Below, in pieces: positions 1-7,316 of a stretch of DNA of 22,578 nucleotides. The notes beneath the pieces were generated by a model. The model was not told the origin of the DNA. It made no database searches and saw nothing but the letters and a program-made list of their open reading frames with translations. This DNA comes from UBA11164 sp002420085 (lineage in GTDB: Bacteria > Pseudomonadota > Gammaproteobacteria > Xanthomonadales > Xanthomonadaceae). Made by a program: the position numbers and the translations under genes. Each line of letters opens with the position of its first letter. The stretch's first letter is position 1. The DNA is taken from assembly GCA_031976395.1 (NCBI GenBank), contig DALYLJ010000038.1, positions 1 through 22,578 on the forward strand. The letters are read 5' to 3'.

Positions 1-124
1 ATTTCGCTGTCGGGGCGGCGGCGGCGGCCAGCATCGGGACGCCGAGGCTGAAGACGAGCAGTGCGACCGACAGGCGACGCGACCGGCTGGGGGTGGCTTG
101 AGGTTGCACGAGTTCGGATTGCAC
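1..124 (-). CDS. Secreted or outer-membrane protein, N-terminal fragment (runs off the left edge)
   Basis: Only the first 41 codons are in the window. A GTG start (122-124) follows a strong Shine-Dalgarno, GGAGGAA, at a 6-nt distance (about 131-137), which fixes the start. The fragment reads as an N region with basic residues (SRSRR near residues 13-17), a hydrophobic core (LSVALLVFSLGVPML) and an alanine-rich cleavage region, so it is a Sec signal peptide. The gene lies 49 nt downstream of the TPR/sulfotransferase-like gene on the same strand and is probably the last visible member of that operon. Its function cannot be read from this piece. An exported or outer-membrane protein is an inference; a TonB-dependent receptor is one possibility, because such receptors often sit beside TPR-sulfotransferases. 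Confidence 0.6.
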   Translation of the reverse strand, partial: MQSELVQPQATPSRSRRLSVALLVFSLGVPMLAAAAAPTAK

Positions 125-173
125 GGGCGGTTCCTCCTGGGCGGTGTGCGTGATCGGGTCGGTCAGATGTCGG

Positions 174-2246
174 TCAGGCGGCGGTCGGATGGGCCGGGGC
201 GAGTCGGTCGATCCGTTCGGCAAGCGCGTCCAGGGCGGCCAGCGGTTCGCCGAGGGCGGTTCGATAGCGTTGCCAGTGACCGGGCGGGAACGATCGCGGG
301 ATGCCACCCAGGCTGCGGGTACTCGGTTCGTTCCAATCAGAGCCGGCCGGCCGCTCGAACGCGAAGAAGGCGGCGATTCGATCGAGCGCGGCGCCGGGGT
401 CGCGGTCGATGGCTTCGCCCCGCAGCAGCAGCACGTCAGGATCGCCGGCTTCGACTCGGCGCAGCAGGGGGTCGAGCGCCTGGCACAGCCAGTCGGCGGC
501 GATCTCGAAGCTGGGGATCTGGTAATGCTGCGGGCCGCCGTCGAGTACCAGGTCGAGCAGCAGGTCGCGCGGGTCGCGCAACATGGCCAGCACCCGGCTG
601 CCGGGCAGACGGGCCGCTAGGCGCTCGTCCCAGTTCGGGATCCATTCGATCAGCCTGACCGGGTCGAGGCCGCGATCGGCGAGCAGGCGTCGCCAGGTCG
701 GCACGGTTTCGGCCGGCTGGCCGAACGGGTCGAGCGCCTTGACCGGGCCGAGGCCATCGGCACGCGGCAGGTCGCCGAAGCGGTCGGCGGTCAGGCCACA
801 GGGCAGGGTGGAGAGCAGGGACAACAGCCGCTCCGGCCGAGAGCCGGGCAAGGTCCACAGCAGTTTCGGCATCGGTCCGCCATCGGGTTCGATCCGGGCT
901 TCCGGCGTCCCGCTGGCGGGCAAGGGCAGGCCCGGTACGGAATGCCGGAACATCTGGCGCCAGCGGTCGGCGGCTTCATCGATGCGATCGAGCCGATCCA
1001 GGGCGATACCTTCCAGCCACAGGACCATGCGCCGACCGGCATTGCCCTGGGCGGCGTTGAAGGCACGCTCCAGACGGACCAGGGCTGCGGCGGGGTCGTC
1101 ACGCAGGTCGGCGCGGATCAGCACGAATTCGGCGCCGGGGCGATTGCTTTCGCTGGCAACCGCGCGCTCGGCCAGCTCGCGGGCGCGGGCATCGTCACCC
1201 TGGAGTTCGGCCAACTGGGCGCGCGCCTCCAGGCCGGCCGGGCTGTCGGGCAGGGCAGCCGCCCAGCGTTGAATGGTTTCGATCTGGGCGAGCGGGTCGC
1301 CGGCATCGACCCGGAGTCGGGCCTGCCATAGCCGATCGTCGAGCGGTGAACGCGCCAGTTCCGATTCGGCCAATTCGCGCGCGGCCTGGCGATGTTCGTA
1401 GTTGAGCAGCACGCCGAGCATGCCGGACAGCAGTTCGGCTGGCTGATCGGCCAGTTCCAGCACACGTCGATAATCGGCCAGTGCGATGTCGAGCCGTCCG
1501 AAGCGGATGCCGAGGTCGCCGCGCAGGGTCAGGGCGGCCGGGTCGTCGGGACGCTCGGCCAGCAGAACATCGAGATGCGGCAGGATTTCGGCGAACCGCT
1601 CCTGGGCGCGCAGGGACTGCACCAGTGCCCAGCGAATGCTGCGCTGGCCAGGATGGGCCGCGACCGCCTTGGCCAGCAGTTCGCCGGCAAAGGCATGATG
1701 CCCCTGACGCAGATAGGCCAGGCCGAGCGTGGTCTGGACCAGGACATCGTTCGGGGCGCGTTGCAGGGCGCGGGTGAAGGTCGCGATCGCGCCATCGGTT
1801 TCACCGCGCGCGGCCTGTAGCTGGCCGGCCAGCAGCAGCACCTGGGGGTGTTCGGCATCGACCCGCTGGGCCAGGCGCAGCAGGCGACCAGCTTCGTCGC
1901 CATCGCCCGACGCCAGTGCGTAGTTGGCCAGCAGCAGGTAGCTGGCGAGCTGGTTGGGATCGGCCTCGATCGCTCTGGCCAGTTCTACCTTGGCCGGGAT
2001 GATGTCGCGGCGATCGATCATCAGGCTGGCGCGGGCCAGGTGGAACGCGCCGACATCGGGCGCCAGCTCGATCGCCCGATCGATGCTGGCCGCTGCGCCG
2101 TCGAGATCGCCGGTCGCGCGCAGGATCACTCCGAGCAGGTGATGGCCCTCGGGATCGTCGGGCTGCGTTTCCAGGTAGCGACGGGCATCGGCGAGGGCGG
2201 TTTCGACATCGCCGGCACGCAGCGACTTGAGGGCTTGAGCAAGCAT
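174..2246 (-). CDS. TPR protein with C-terminal sulfotransferase-like domain
   Basis: The protein has 690 aa. Residues 1 to about 440 are a run of helical TPR-like repeats (GDVETALADARRYLETQPDD, then A/G-rich helix pairs with 34-residue spacing). From about 459 a sulfotransferase-like domain follows: an RDPRD motif at 557-561 inside SRVLAMLRDPRDLLLDLV, typical of the 3'-phosphate-binding strand of PAPS sulfotransferases, and a C-terminal GHWQRYRTALG segment like those that end Sulfotransfer_3 domains. The expected P-loop (LPRSGTT-like) is degenerate here (TLPGSRPERLL), so catalytic activity is uncertain. The start is the ATG 3 nt after the stop of the hydrolase gene, without a clear Shine-Dalgarno, which suggests translational coupling. 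If active, it would move sulfate from PAPS to an unknown peptide or lipid acceptor in the cytoplasm. It could also be a pure TPR scaffold. Confidence 0.8.
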   Translation of the reverse strand: MLAQALKSLRAGDVETALADARRYLETQPDDPEGHHLLGVILRATGDLDGAAASIDRAIELAPDVGAFHLARASLMIDRRDIIPAKVELARAIEADPNQLASYLLLANYALASGDGDEAGRLLRLAQRVDAEHPQVLLLAGQLQAARGETDGAIATFTRALQRAPNDVLVQTTLGLAYLRQGHHAFAGELLAKAVAAHPGQRSIRWALVQSLRAQERFAEILPHLDVLLAERPDDPAALTLRGDLGIRFGRLDIALADYRRVLELADQPAELLSGMLGVLLNYEHRQAARELAESELARSPLDDRLWQARLRVDAGDPLAQIETIQRWAAALPDSPAGLEARAQLAELQGDDARARELAERAVASESNRPGAEFVLIRADLRDDPAAALVRLERAFNAAQGNAGRRMVLWLEGIALDRLDRIDEAADRWRQMFRHSVPGLPLPASGTPEARIEPDGGPMPKLLWTLPGSRPERLLSLLSTLPCGLTADRFGDLPRADGLGPVKALDPFGQPAETVPTWRRLLADRGLDPVRLIEWIPNWDERLAARLPGSRVLAMLRDPRDLLLDLVLDGGPQHYQIPSFEIAADWLCQALDPLLRRVEAGDPDVLLLRGEAIDRDPGAALDRIAAFFAFERPAGSDWNEPSTRSLGGIPRSFPPGHWQRYRTALGEPLAALDALAERIDRLAPAHPTAA

Positions 2247-2249
2247 GGA

Positions 2250-3293
2250 CTAGGGGCTCGACACAGCAACGGAATCGGTCATTGTAGCGGCTGCCCCGTG
2301 GGCTTCCGGTGCCAGCAGGCGCCGGCACACCCAGCGCTCGCCGTAGCCGGTCAGTGCCGCGTTCTCGATGAAGGCGCAATGGCCGCCGTGCTCGGCGATT
2401 TCCAGGTAACCGTGCGCGGGCAGGCGCAGATGATGGAATGCGGCGACCGGAATGACCGGATCGTCGGCGGCGGTCAGGATGCTGATCGGCACCCGCACGT
2501 CGGCCAGCCCGTCACCGGCCAGGGCATAGCCGCGAAAATACGCCTCCAGACTGTCGAACTCGCCGTGCCGGCCGACCAGCCAGGCGGTCAGCTCGCGCAT
2601 GCCGCGTTGCAGGGCACTGTCGTCGTAACCGTGTGCCTGCGGGAACAATTCCCGCTTGCGCCGCAGCGAGGCCCGCCACTTGCGCATGAAATACCACTCG
2701 TAGAAGCCCGGTGCGCGTTCCAGGGCGGCCATGCCAGCCGCCGGGTCGATGACCGGGCATACGGCAGCGGCATGGGCCAGATCGAGCCCGGCTTCGGGCG
2801 CCGATCGGGCCAGGCGCAACGCGAAATTGCCACCCAGTGAGAATCCGGCCGCGACCAGACGCCGGGGTCGGAAGCGCGCCTGCACCAGCAGAGCCGCCTC
2901 GATCACCTCGCGCAATCGACACGAATGGAAGATGCCTTCGTTGGCGTGGTGGGTGTCGCCATGGTCGCGAAAATTCAGCCGGAACACCGCACAGCCGGCT
3001 TCCAGAAGGCTCGCGGCGGCATTGAGCACATAGCTCGAATTGGCCGAGCCCTCCCAGCCATGCAACAGAATCGCCAGGCTGCCGTCATCACCGGCTGCCG
3101 GCCGGCTGTGGAAACCTTGCAGGCGAACGCCTTCGGGCGTGTGCAGCCAGTGCTCGTCGGTGACCGCGCCGGTGGCCGCGAAGCGGCGCGCTCCGCGCGT
3201 GCGACGCAAGGCACTGGAACTCAGCACCGATTGCAGGTGCGGGCTGTGCAGCCAGCGCGGCGGTCGGTAGTCGGATGCCGTGATCGTGCTCAT
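2250..3293 (-). CDS. Alpha/beta hydrolase, YheT family
   Basis: The protein is 347 aa when started at the ATG at 3293. That ATG overlaps the stop of the upstream acyltransferase (ATGA, 3290-3293) and removes a 13-residue extension. The opening PRWLHSPHLQSVL is the hallmark of the YheT/UPF0017 hydrolases. The oxyanion HG lies in LLHGWEG (about 77-82). The nucleophile elbow is GFSLGGN with Ser152, followed by Asp278 in TAADDPVIP and His305 in EHGGHCAF, so the triad is complete. There is no signal peptide; it is probably cytosolic or membrane-associated. Family members act as esterases or lipases, but the bacterial substrate is poorly defined. Its position between an acyltransferase and the TPR/sulfotransferase-like gene, with overlap on one side and a 3-nt gap on the other, suggests work on an acyl ester. 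Confidence 0.88.
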   Translation of the reverse strand: MSTITASDYRPPRWLHSPHLQSVLSSSALRRTRGARRFAATGAVTDEHWLHTPEGVRLQGFHSRPAAGDDGSLAILLHGWEGSANSSYVLNAAASLLEAGCAVFRLNFRDHGDTHHANEGIFHSCRLREVIEAALLVQARFRPRRLVAAGFSLGGNFALRLARSAPEAGLDLAHAAAVCPVIDPAAGMAALERAPGFYEWYFMRKWRASLRRKRELFPQAHGYDDSALQRGMRELTAWLVGRHGEFDSLEAYFRGYALAGDGLADVRVPISILTAADDPVIPVAAFHHLRLPAHGYLEIAEHGGHCAFIENAALTGYGERWVCRRLLAPEAHGAAATMTDSVAVSSP

Positions 3294-4090
3294 GCCGACT
3301 CCGCCAGTACGGCCGCGATCTGCTCGCGACACAGAGTGGCCATCCGCCGTCGGCCGTCCTCACTGGCGGCCACAGGCGTCAGGAAATGCACTTCCAGCAC
3401 GCGCGGCGGCTCGCCCAGCAAGCGCCAGAAATTGCCGACGAAATGCTCATCCGGGGCGAATGCCACCGTGGTCTGGGCGGCGCCGCGCTCGCCATAGCGC
3501 AGGGCGACCGGCTGTGCCGGGACGCCGGCCAGCACTGCCGGCTGAAAGATGCGGGCGTGGAATGGGCCGAGCTCGACGCCGTCATTGGCCCGGCCTTCGG
3601 GAAACACCGCCACCGGCAGGCCCTGTTGCAGGCGTTCCAGCATGGTGTGCATCACCCCGTGCAGGGAATCGCTGCGACCGCGCTGGTGGTAGATCGTGCC
3701 GCCGCGTCGGGCCAGCCATCCGATCAATGGCCAGCGGCTGATTTCTGCCTTGGCGACGAAGCCGGCGGCGATCTGGCTGTGGATCGCCTCGATGTCGATC
3801 CAGCCGACGTGGTTGGCGACCAGCAGTACCGGCCCTGGCAACGGTACACCGAAGCGCCGCACCCGCCAGCCGAACAGCCGCAGCAGGCCACGCGACCACA
3901 GCCGGATGGTCAGGTGATCGAGGCGCTGGCCGGCCAGGCGCAGCCGTGCGGTCAATGGATTGATCAGCACCACGGCCAACGGCGTGGCCAGGGCCACATG
4001 CATCAGCAGCAGTGGCAGCCGCCACAGGCGTCGCAGGCTGGGCGGTATGGCCGGCGCGCGAGGCCGGGGGCCGGGGGCGGTAGCGGTCAT
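3290..4090 (-). CDS. PlsC-like 1-acylglycerol-3-phosphate / lysophospholipid acyltransferase
   Basis: The protein has 266 aa. The hydrophobic N-terminus (about 24-44, LPLLLMHVALATPLAVVL) is a membrane anchor. The acyltransferase signature HX4D is present as NHVGWID (His94, Asp99). A second block, FVAKAEISRWPLIGWLARRGG, and the FPEGR block at 163-167 complete the PlsC/LPLAT pattern. Such enzymes transfer an acyl group from acyl-ACP or acyl-CoA to lysophosphatidate or related lyso-lipids at the inner membrane. It is the first gene of the unit with the YheT hydrolase and the TPR/sulfotransferase-like gene. It has no Shine-Dalgarno; a TACAAT hexamer ends 6 nt before the ATG, suggesting a leaderless mRNA. 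It may be a secondary acyltransferase (OlsA/NlaA type) rather than the main PlsC. Confidence 0.85.
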   Translation of the reverse strand: MTATAPGPRPRAPAIPPSLRRLWRLPLLLMHVALATPLAVVLINPLTARLRLAGQRLDHLTIRLWSRGLLRLFGWRVRRFGVPLPGPVLLVANHVGWIDIEAIHSQIAAGFVAKAEISRWPLIGWLARRGGTIYHQRGRSDSLHGVMHTMLERLQQGLPVAVFPEGRANDGVELGPFHARIFQPAVLAGVPAQPVALRYGERGAAQTTVAFAPDEHFVGNFWRLLGEPPRVLEVHFLTPVAASEDGRRRMATLCREQIAAVLAESA

Positions 4091-4096
4091 GGCGCC

Positions 4097-4102
4097 ATTG
4101 TA
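4097..4102 (-). promoter_or_regulatory. -10-like element for a leaderless acyltransferase mRNA
   Basis: TACAAT on the minus strand, followed by exactly 6 nt (GGCGCC) and the ATG at 4090. Initiation 7 nt after the -10 would fall on the A of the start codon. No convincing -35 and no Shine-Dalgarno are visible. Inference from spacing; the same layout occurs before dusA, the Kef-type gene and the XRE gene. Confidence 0.5.
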
Positions 4103-4141
4103 GAGCAGCCTGGAAACATCACCGATCAGTCCGCCGCATGC

Positions 4142-5056
4142 TCAGAAGATCTCGGCCACACAGCAGCGCAGCGATCCACCGGCCCGCTCGATCTCGTCCA
4201 GGGCGACCGCCCCGATGGCGAAGCCGGCCTCGGCCAGGCCACCACGCAGGCGGGCATCCAGGGATGCCGCCGCCCGCGCGCTCAGCCAGACCCGATCGGG
4301 CGCCAGGGCGATGGCATTGCCGGCGAAGGCCAGACGCTGGGCGGTGGACAGCAGGAAGGCATGCGGATACAGGCTGGCGATCGCCGACACCACCTCGGCA
4401 TCGGCAATGCCATCCGGCGCGATCAGCACCGCCCGGCCGGCCAGGACGGCCAGTACGACATTGCTGTGGTACTCGCCGGCCGCCAGATCGAACAACAGGG
4501 TCGCACGCAGGCCGAAGGCGTCGTGCATGGCGTGTGCGCCGGCTTCGTCGCAGCGGTTGGACAGGCCGCAGAACCCGATTCCGCGCGCCCGGTCGATCAC
4601 CAGTGAGCCGGTCAGTTCGGCCACTCCCGGCCGCTCACGCAGATCGTGCTCGACATAGCCGAGCAGATCGGTGAACAGGCCCCGGATATCGGCTCGATCG
4701 GCCTCGGCGGCCCGGCTCGGGTGGCGCATCCGGGCAATCAGCAGACGGCCCTGGCCGGCCACCCTGGCGGTCGCGAAGACATTGTTCGGGAACACCGCCT
4801 CCGGGGTGGCCGGATCGCCGGGGAAACACAGGGTCGGCAGTTCCCGCGACAACGCTCGATGCAGGTGTCGATGTTCGGCCAGGGCGCGCTCGACCGTGGC
4901 GGTAGCTGCCATGTAGCGGTTGTCGCTGGCGGAATCGACCGCCGGTGCGAAGCCATCGGGGCTGACCAGGAAGGCGGCCCGGGTGCAGGCCGGCCCGGCA
5001 TCGGCCGGCAGGCTGCGCGCCAAGCGCAGGAAGGCGCCTCGATCGCGGGTGATCAT
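4142..5056 (-). CDS. DDAH/CtlX-like amidinohydrolase (arginine deiminase-related)
   Basis: The protein has 304 aa and resembles the arginine deiminase-related / citrulline-utilisation hydrolase (CtlX) branch of the guanidino-group-modifying superfamily. Visible blocks are DNRYM (46-50), FPNNVF (89-94), LTGSLVIDR followed by CGLSNRCDEAG (148-173), EYHSNVV with the presumed catalytic His197, and the extreme C-terminal GGSLRCCVAEIF with the presumed nucleophile Cys298. A second cysteine (299) sits directly beside it, at a position I recall as usually hydrophobic. The family hydrolyses guanidino or ureido groups (arginine, methylarginines, possibly citrulline), giving ammonia or an amine; the substrate here is unknown. 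There is no signal peptide, so it is cytosolic. The gene begins 24 nt after dusA with no good Shine-Dalgarno and is probably co-transcribed with it. Confidence 0.8.
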   Translation of the reverse strand: MITRDRGAFLRLARSLPADAGPACTRAAFLVSPDGFAPAVDSASDNRYMAATATVERALAEHRHLHRALSRELPTLCFPGDPATPEAVFPNNVFATARVAGQGRLLIARMRHPSRAAEADRADIRGLFTDLLGYVEHDLRERPGVAELTGSLVIDRARGIGFCGLSNRCDEAGAHAMHDAFGLRATLLFDLAAGEYHSNVVLAVLAGRAVLIAPDGIADAEVVSAIASLYPHAFLLSTAQRLAFAGNAIALAPDRVWLSARAAASLDARLRGGLAEAGFAIGAVALDEIERAGGSLRCCVAEIF

Positions 5057-5080
5057 GCCGGCCGACCGGAACCGACCGCC

Positions 5081-6106
5081 TCAGGCAGCATCGGCGACCG
5101 TGTCCGGTGCCGCCATGGTTTCCATCCGGGTCTCCGCCAAGGCACGTTCGAGCCAGTCCCAGTCGGCGCCGGCCAGAGTGGCCGCACCGAGCACCTGTCG
5201 AAACCGCCGTCCGCCGCGCTCGCCGTTGAACAGACCGAGCAGGTGGCGACTGATGTGCTTGAGCGCGACACCCTCGGCCAAGCGCGCCTGGACATACGGT
5301 GCGAAGGCACGCAGCAGATCGGCGCGGGCCAGCAGCGCATCGGGCGTGCCGGCCAAGGTTCGGTCCAAGCGGTGCAGCAGGTAGGGATCGCGATAGGCGG
5401 CTCGGCCGAGCATCACACCATCGACCCGCTCCAGGTGGGCCAACGTGGCAGCAACCGAATCGACTCCGCCGTTGAGCACCACCCGCAAGGCCGGGCGCTC
5501 GCGCTTGAGCCGGTAGACCCAATCATGGCGCAAGGGCGGAACATCGCGGTTTTCCTTGGGCGACAGGCCCTGCAACCAGGCATTGCGGGCATGCACGATG
5601 AATTGCCGACAGCCGGCCTCGGCCACGGTATCGATGAACGCCAGGAAGGTCGGGAAATCCTCGGCATCATCCACGCCCAACCGACATTTCACCGTGATCG
5701 GCAGCGCTACCGCCCGCACCATCGCCGCCACGCACTCGCCGACCAGGTCCGGTCTCAGCATCAGGCAGGCGCCGAAACGGCCGGCCTGAACCCGATCGGA
5801 TGGACAGCCGCAGTTGAGATTGATCTCGTCGTAACCCCACTCGGCACCGATCGCCGCCGCCGCCGCCAATGTCGGCGGATCACTGCCGCCCAATTGCAGG
5901 GCCAGCGGGTGTTCGCTGGGGTCGAAGCCGAGCAGTCGCGCGCGGTCGCCGTGCAACACCGCCTGGGCATGGACCATCTCGGTGTACAACCGGGCACCCG
6001 GCGCCAGCACCCGGTGAAAGGCCCGGCAATGGCGGTCGGTCCAGTCCATCATCGGCGCTACGGACAGGCGCTCGAACGGCAGTGGGGTCGAGATCGAGGT
6101 CGGCAT
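5081..6106 (-). CDS. dusA: tRNA-dihydrouridine(20/20a) synthase DusA
   Basis: The protein has 341 aa, typical of DusA. It has the FMN-binding TIM-barrel opening LSVAPMMDWTDRHCR (14-28), the catalytic block NCGCPSDRVQAGRFGACLM with Cys101 as the proton donor, KCRLGVDD, and the DusA-specific HARNAWLQGLSPKENR region. It reduces uridines 20 and 20a of the tRNA D-loop using NADPH and FMN in the cytoplasm. The start at MPTSIST lacks a Shine-Dalgarno; a TACACT hexamer stands 6 nt upstream, so translation is probably leaderless. It is followed after 24 nt by the amidinohydrolase gene. Confidence 0.95.
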   Translation of the reverse strand: MPTSISTPLPFERLSVAPMMDWTDRHCRAFHRVLAPGARLYTEMVHAQAVLHGDRARLLGFDPSEHPLALQLGGSDPPTLAAAAAIGAEWGYDEINLNCGCPSDRVQAGRFGACLMLRPDLVGECVAAMVRAVALPITVKCRLGVDDAEDFPTFLAFIDTVAEAGCRQFIVHARNAWLQGLSPKENRDVPPLRHDWVYRLKRERPALRVVLNGGVDSVAATLAHLERVDGVMLGRAAYRDPYLLHRLDRTLAGTPDALLARADLLRAFAPYVQARLAEGVALKHISRHLLGLFNGERGGRRFRQVLGAATLAGADWDWLERALAETRMETMAAPDTVADAA

Positions 6107-6112
6107 GGCGAC

Positions 6113-6118
6113 AGTGTA
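6113..6118 (-). promoter_or_regulatory. -10-like element for a leaderless dusA mRNA
   Basis: TACACT, then 6 nt (GTCGCC), then the dusA ATG at 6106. A weak TTCGGG lies 17 nt upstream as the only -35 candidate. Inference from spacing and the absence of a Shine-Dalgarno. Confidence 0.45.
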
Positions 6119-6232
6119 GCGCCTGGGCTCGGACGCCCGAAGCTGCGCGCCATGGATCAGCAGCAGCGGGCCATGGTCGCGCCGGGTGCAGGCCAGTCAT
6201 TGTCGCGAACGTGCGCCGGCCGGCGGTGCAGA

Positions 6233-6637
6233 TCAGACCGGCGCCAGACTCGCGGCGTTGGCTTCCCAGTGGCGGCCGTCGAAGGGCTCGATCTCGATCT
6301 GCGGGTCGTCGCCCAGGTCGAGGCAGCGGACATTGACGTCGACGCCTTCCGGGTGCGAGCGCGGGATGTAGAACGACTTGATTCCGCACTGCCGGCAGAA
6401 CAGATGCCGGGCGGTGCCGGTATTGAACCGGTATTCGACCAGGTCGGCCTCACCCTGGATCAGCCGGAATCGCTCGGCAGCCACGATCAGGTGCAGGAAA
6501 CCGGTCTTGGTGCAGATCGAGCAGTTGCAGTCGATCACCTGCAACACGTCCGGGGCATCGACCTCGAACGCGATCCGCCGGCAATGGCAGCCGCCGGTGT
6601 AGGTGCGCAGTGCAGTGCGGTCGGTGGGCTCGGTCAT
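6233..6637 (-). CDS. GFA / CENP-V family zinc protein
   Basis: The protein is 134 aa from the ATG at 6637; an in-frame ATG at 6679 would add 14 residues, and neither has a Shine-Dalgarno. I prefer the shorter form because family members usually begin close to the first zinc motif. All seven zinc cysteines of the family are visible: GGCHC (Cys17, Cys19), CNCSIC (37, 39, 42) and CRQC (81, 84). The name comes from glutathione-dependent formaldehyde-activating enzyme (S-hydroxymethylglutathione synthase), but most stand-alone members have no proven reaction. No glutathione-dependent formaldehyde dehydrogenase or esterase gene is next to it, so a formaldehyde role is not supported by context. It lies 126 bp upstream of dusA on the same strand. 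Confidence 0.87.
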   Translation of the reverse strand: MTEPTDRTALRTYTGGCHCRRIAFEVDAPDVLQVIDCNCSICTKTGFLHLIVAAERFRLIQGEADLVEYRFNTGTARHLFCRQCGIKSFYIPRSHPEGVDVNVRCLDLGDDPQIEIEPFDGRHWEANAASLAPV

Positions 6638-6727
6638 GGCAGCACGGGCTCGGTGTGGGCGGGCGGACGGCACGGTCATTCTATGCCGTCACCGATCGAC
6701 CACACCGATCGAGTTGGTGGCGATTAC

Positions 6728-6753
6728 AAAAAAGCCCGCGCCGAAGCGCGGGC
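6728..6753 (-). terminator. Rho-independent terminator of the Gly/His/Tyr-rich gene
   Basis: On the minus strand GCCCGCGC, a TTCG loop, GCGCGGGC and then six T. The 8-bp perfect GC stem with a UUCG tetraloop sits 33 nt after the stop codon at 6787. It separates this gene from the GFA gene downstream. Confidence 0.93.
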
Positions 6754-6786
6754 GGAGGGAAACATCGGCGAGCAGGAAGGCCGGTA

Positions 6787-7266
6787 TCAGCGATGGCCGC
6801 GGTCGTGGCCGCCATGACCACCATGACCACCATGACCACCGTGGCCACCGTGGCCACCATGACCGCCACCGTAGTAACCGTCGCGGTAGCCGTGGCCATA
6901 GCCGCCCTTGTAGCCGTGGCCGTATTTGTAACCGTGCTTGTAGCCGCGCGTGTAACCATGCTTGTAGCCGTAGCCGTAGCTGGGCTTGTGGCCGTAGCCG
7001 CCCTTGTAACCATGGCCATAGCCATAGCCATTCTTGTAGCCGTAACCGCCATGGGAATAGCCGTGGCGGTAGTAACGCGGCGAGCCGTGGTAGTAGGCGA
7101 CTGCCAGCGATTCACCGGTCGGGCGGTAATAGGGCTTGTCGTAGCTGAAATAGACATCGCCGAGATCGACGTAGACGTGGGCGGACGATCCGGCAATGGC
7201 GCTGTGCTGGAAGCCGAGCAGGCCAGCAGCGAAGACGACGGCGATGAGGGCGAGGCGGGTACGCAT
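6787..7266 (-). CDS. Secreted Gly/His/Tyr-rich repeat protein
   Basis: The protein has 159 aa. The start at 7266 is fixed by a strong Shine-Dalgarno (AGGAGA, 7273-7278) and by the signal peptide that follows (MRTRLALIAVVFAAGLLGF...SAIA, cleavage near residue 25). A short ordered-looking segment follows (about 29-67, VYVDLGDVYFSYDKPYYR). After it comes a low-complexity tail of GY, GH, HGY and KGGYGH units; the 11-mer YGHGYKGGYGH occurs twice (about 83-93 and 115-125). The end is a run of about seven GGH triplets and DRGHR. Such a tail can bind metal ions (Ni, Zn, Cu) through histidine, or self-assemble through Gly/Tyr. Both ideas are inference and no family with known function is recognised. 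It has its own terminator and is probably a single-gene transcript. Confidence 0.88.
   Translation of the reverse strand: MRTRLALIAVVFAAGLLGFQHSAIAGSSAHVYVDLGDVYFSYDKPYYRPTGESLAVAYYHGSPRYYRHGYSHGGYGYKNGYGYGHGYKGGYGHKPSYGYGYKHGYTRGYKHGYKYGHGYKGGYGHGYRDGYYGGGHGGHGGHGGHGGHGGHGGHDRGHR
6805..6867. repeat. 9-bp tandem repeat encoding Gly-Gly-His units
   Basis: Seven consecutive 9-bp units of the form (A/G)TG(A/G)CC(A/G)CC lie within the 3' end of the Gly/His/Tyr-rich gene. They encode the His-Gly-Gly run on the minus strand. Units differ at the third codon position (CAT or CAC for His), so this is not a very recent expansion, but the tract could still change length by slippage. Confidence 0.85.
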
Positions 7267-7316
7267 GGCAACTCTCCTGCGGTGGGTGCGGGTCCAGACT
7301 GCGCGGCCCAGGGTGA

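Noticed and set aside
4646..6817. 723-aa plus-strand open frame opposite the amidinohydrolase, dusA and GFA genes
   Set aside because: It lies antisense to three genes with clear motifs, has no domain of its own, and is rich in R, G, Q and H as expected from the complement of GC-rich codons.
6805..6867. Regular 9-bp units that might suggest a CRISPR-like or VNTR array
   Set aside because: Units are contiguous without spacers, lie in frame in a coding gene and encode Gly-Gly-His, so this is a coding tandem repeat.
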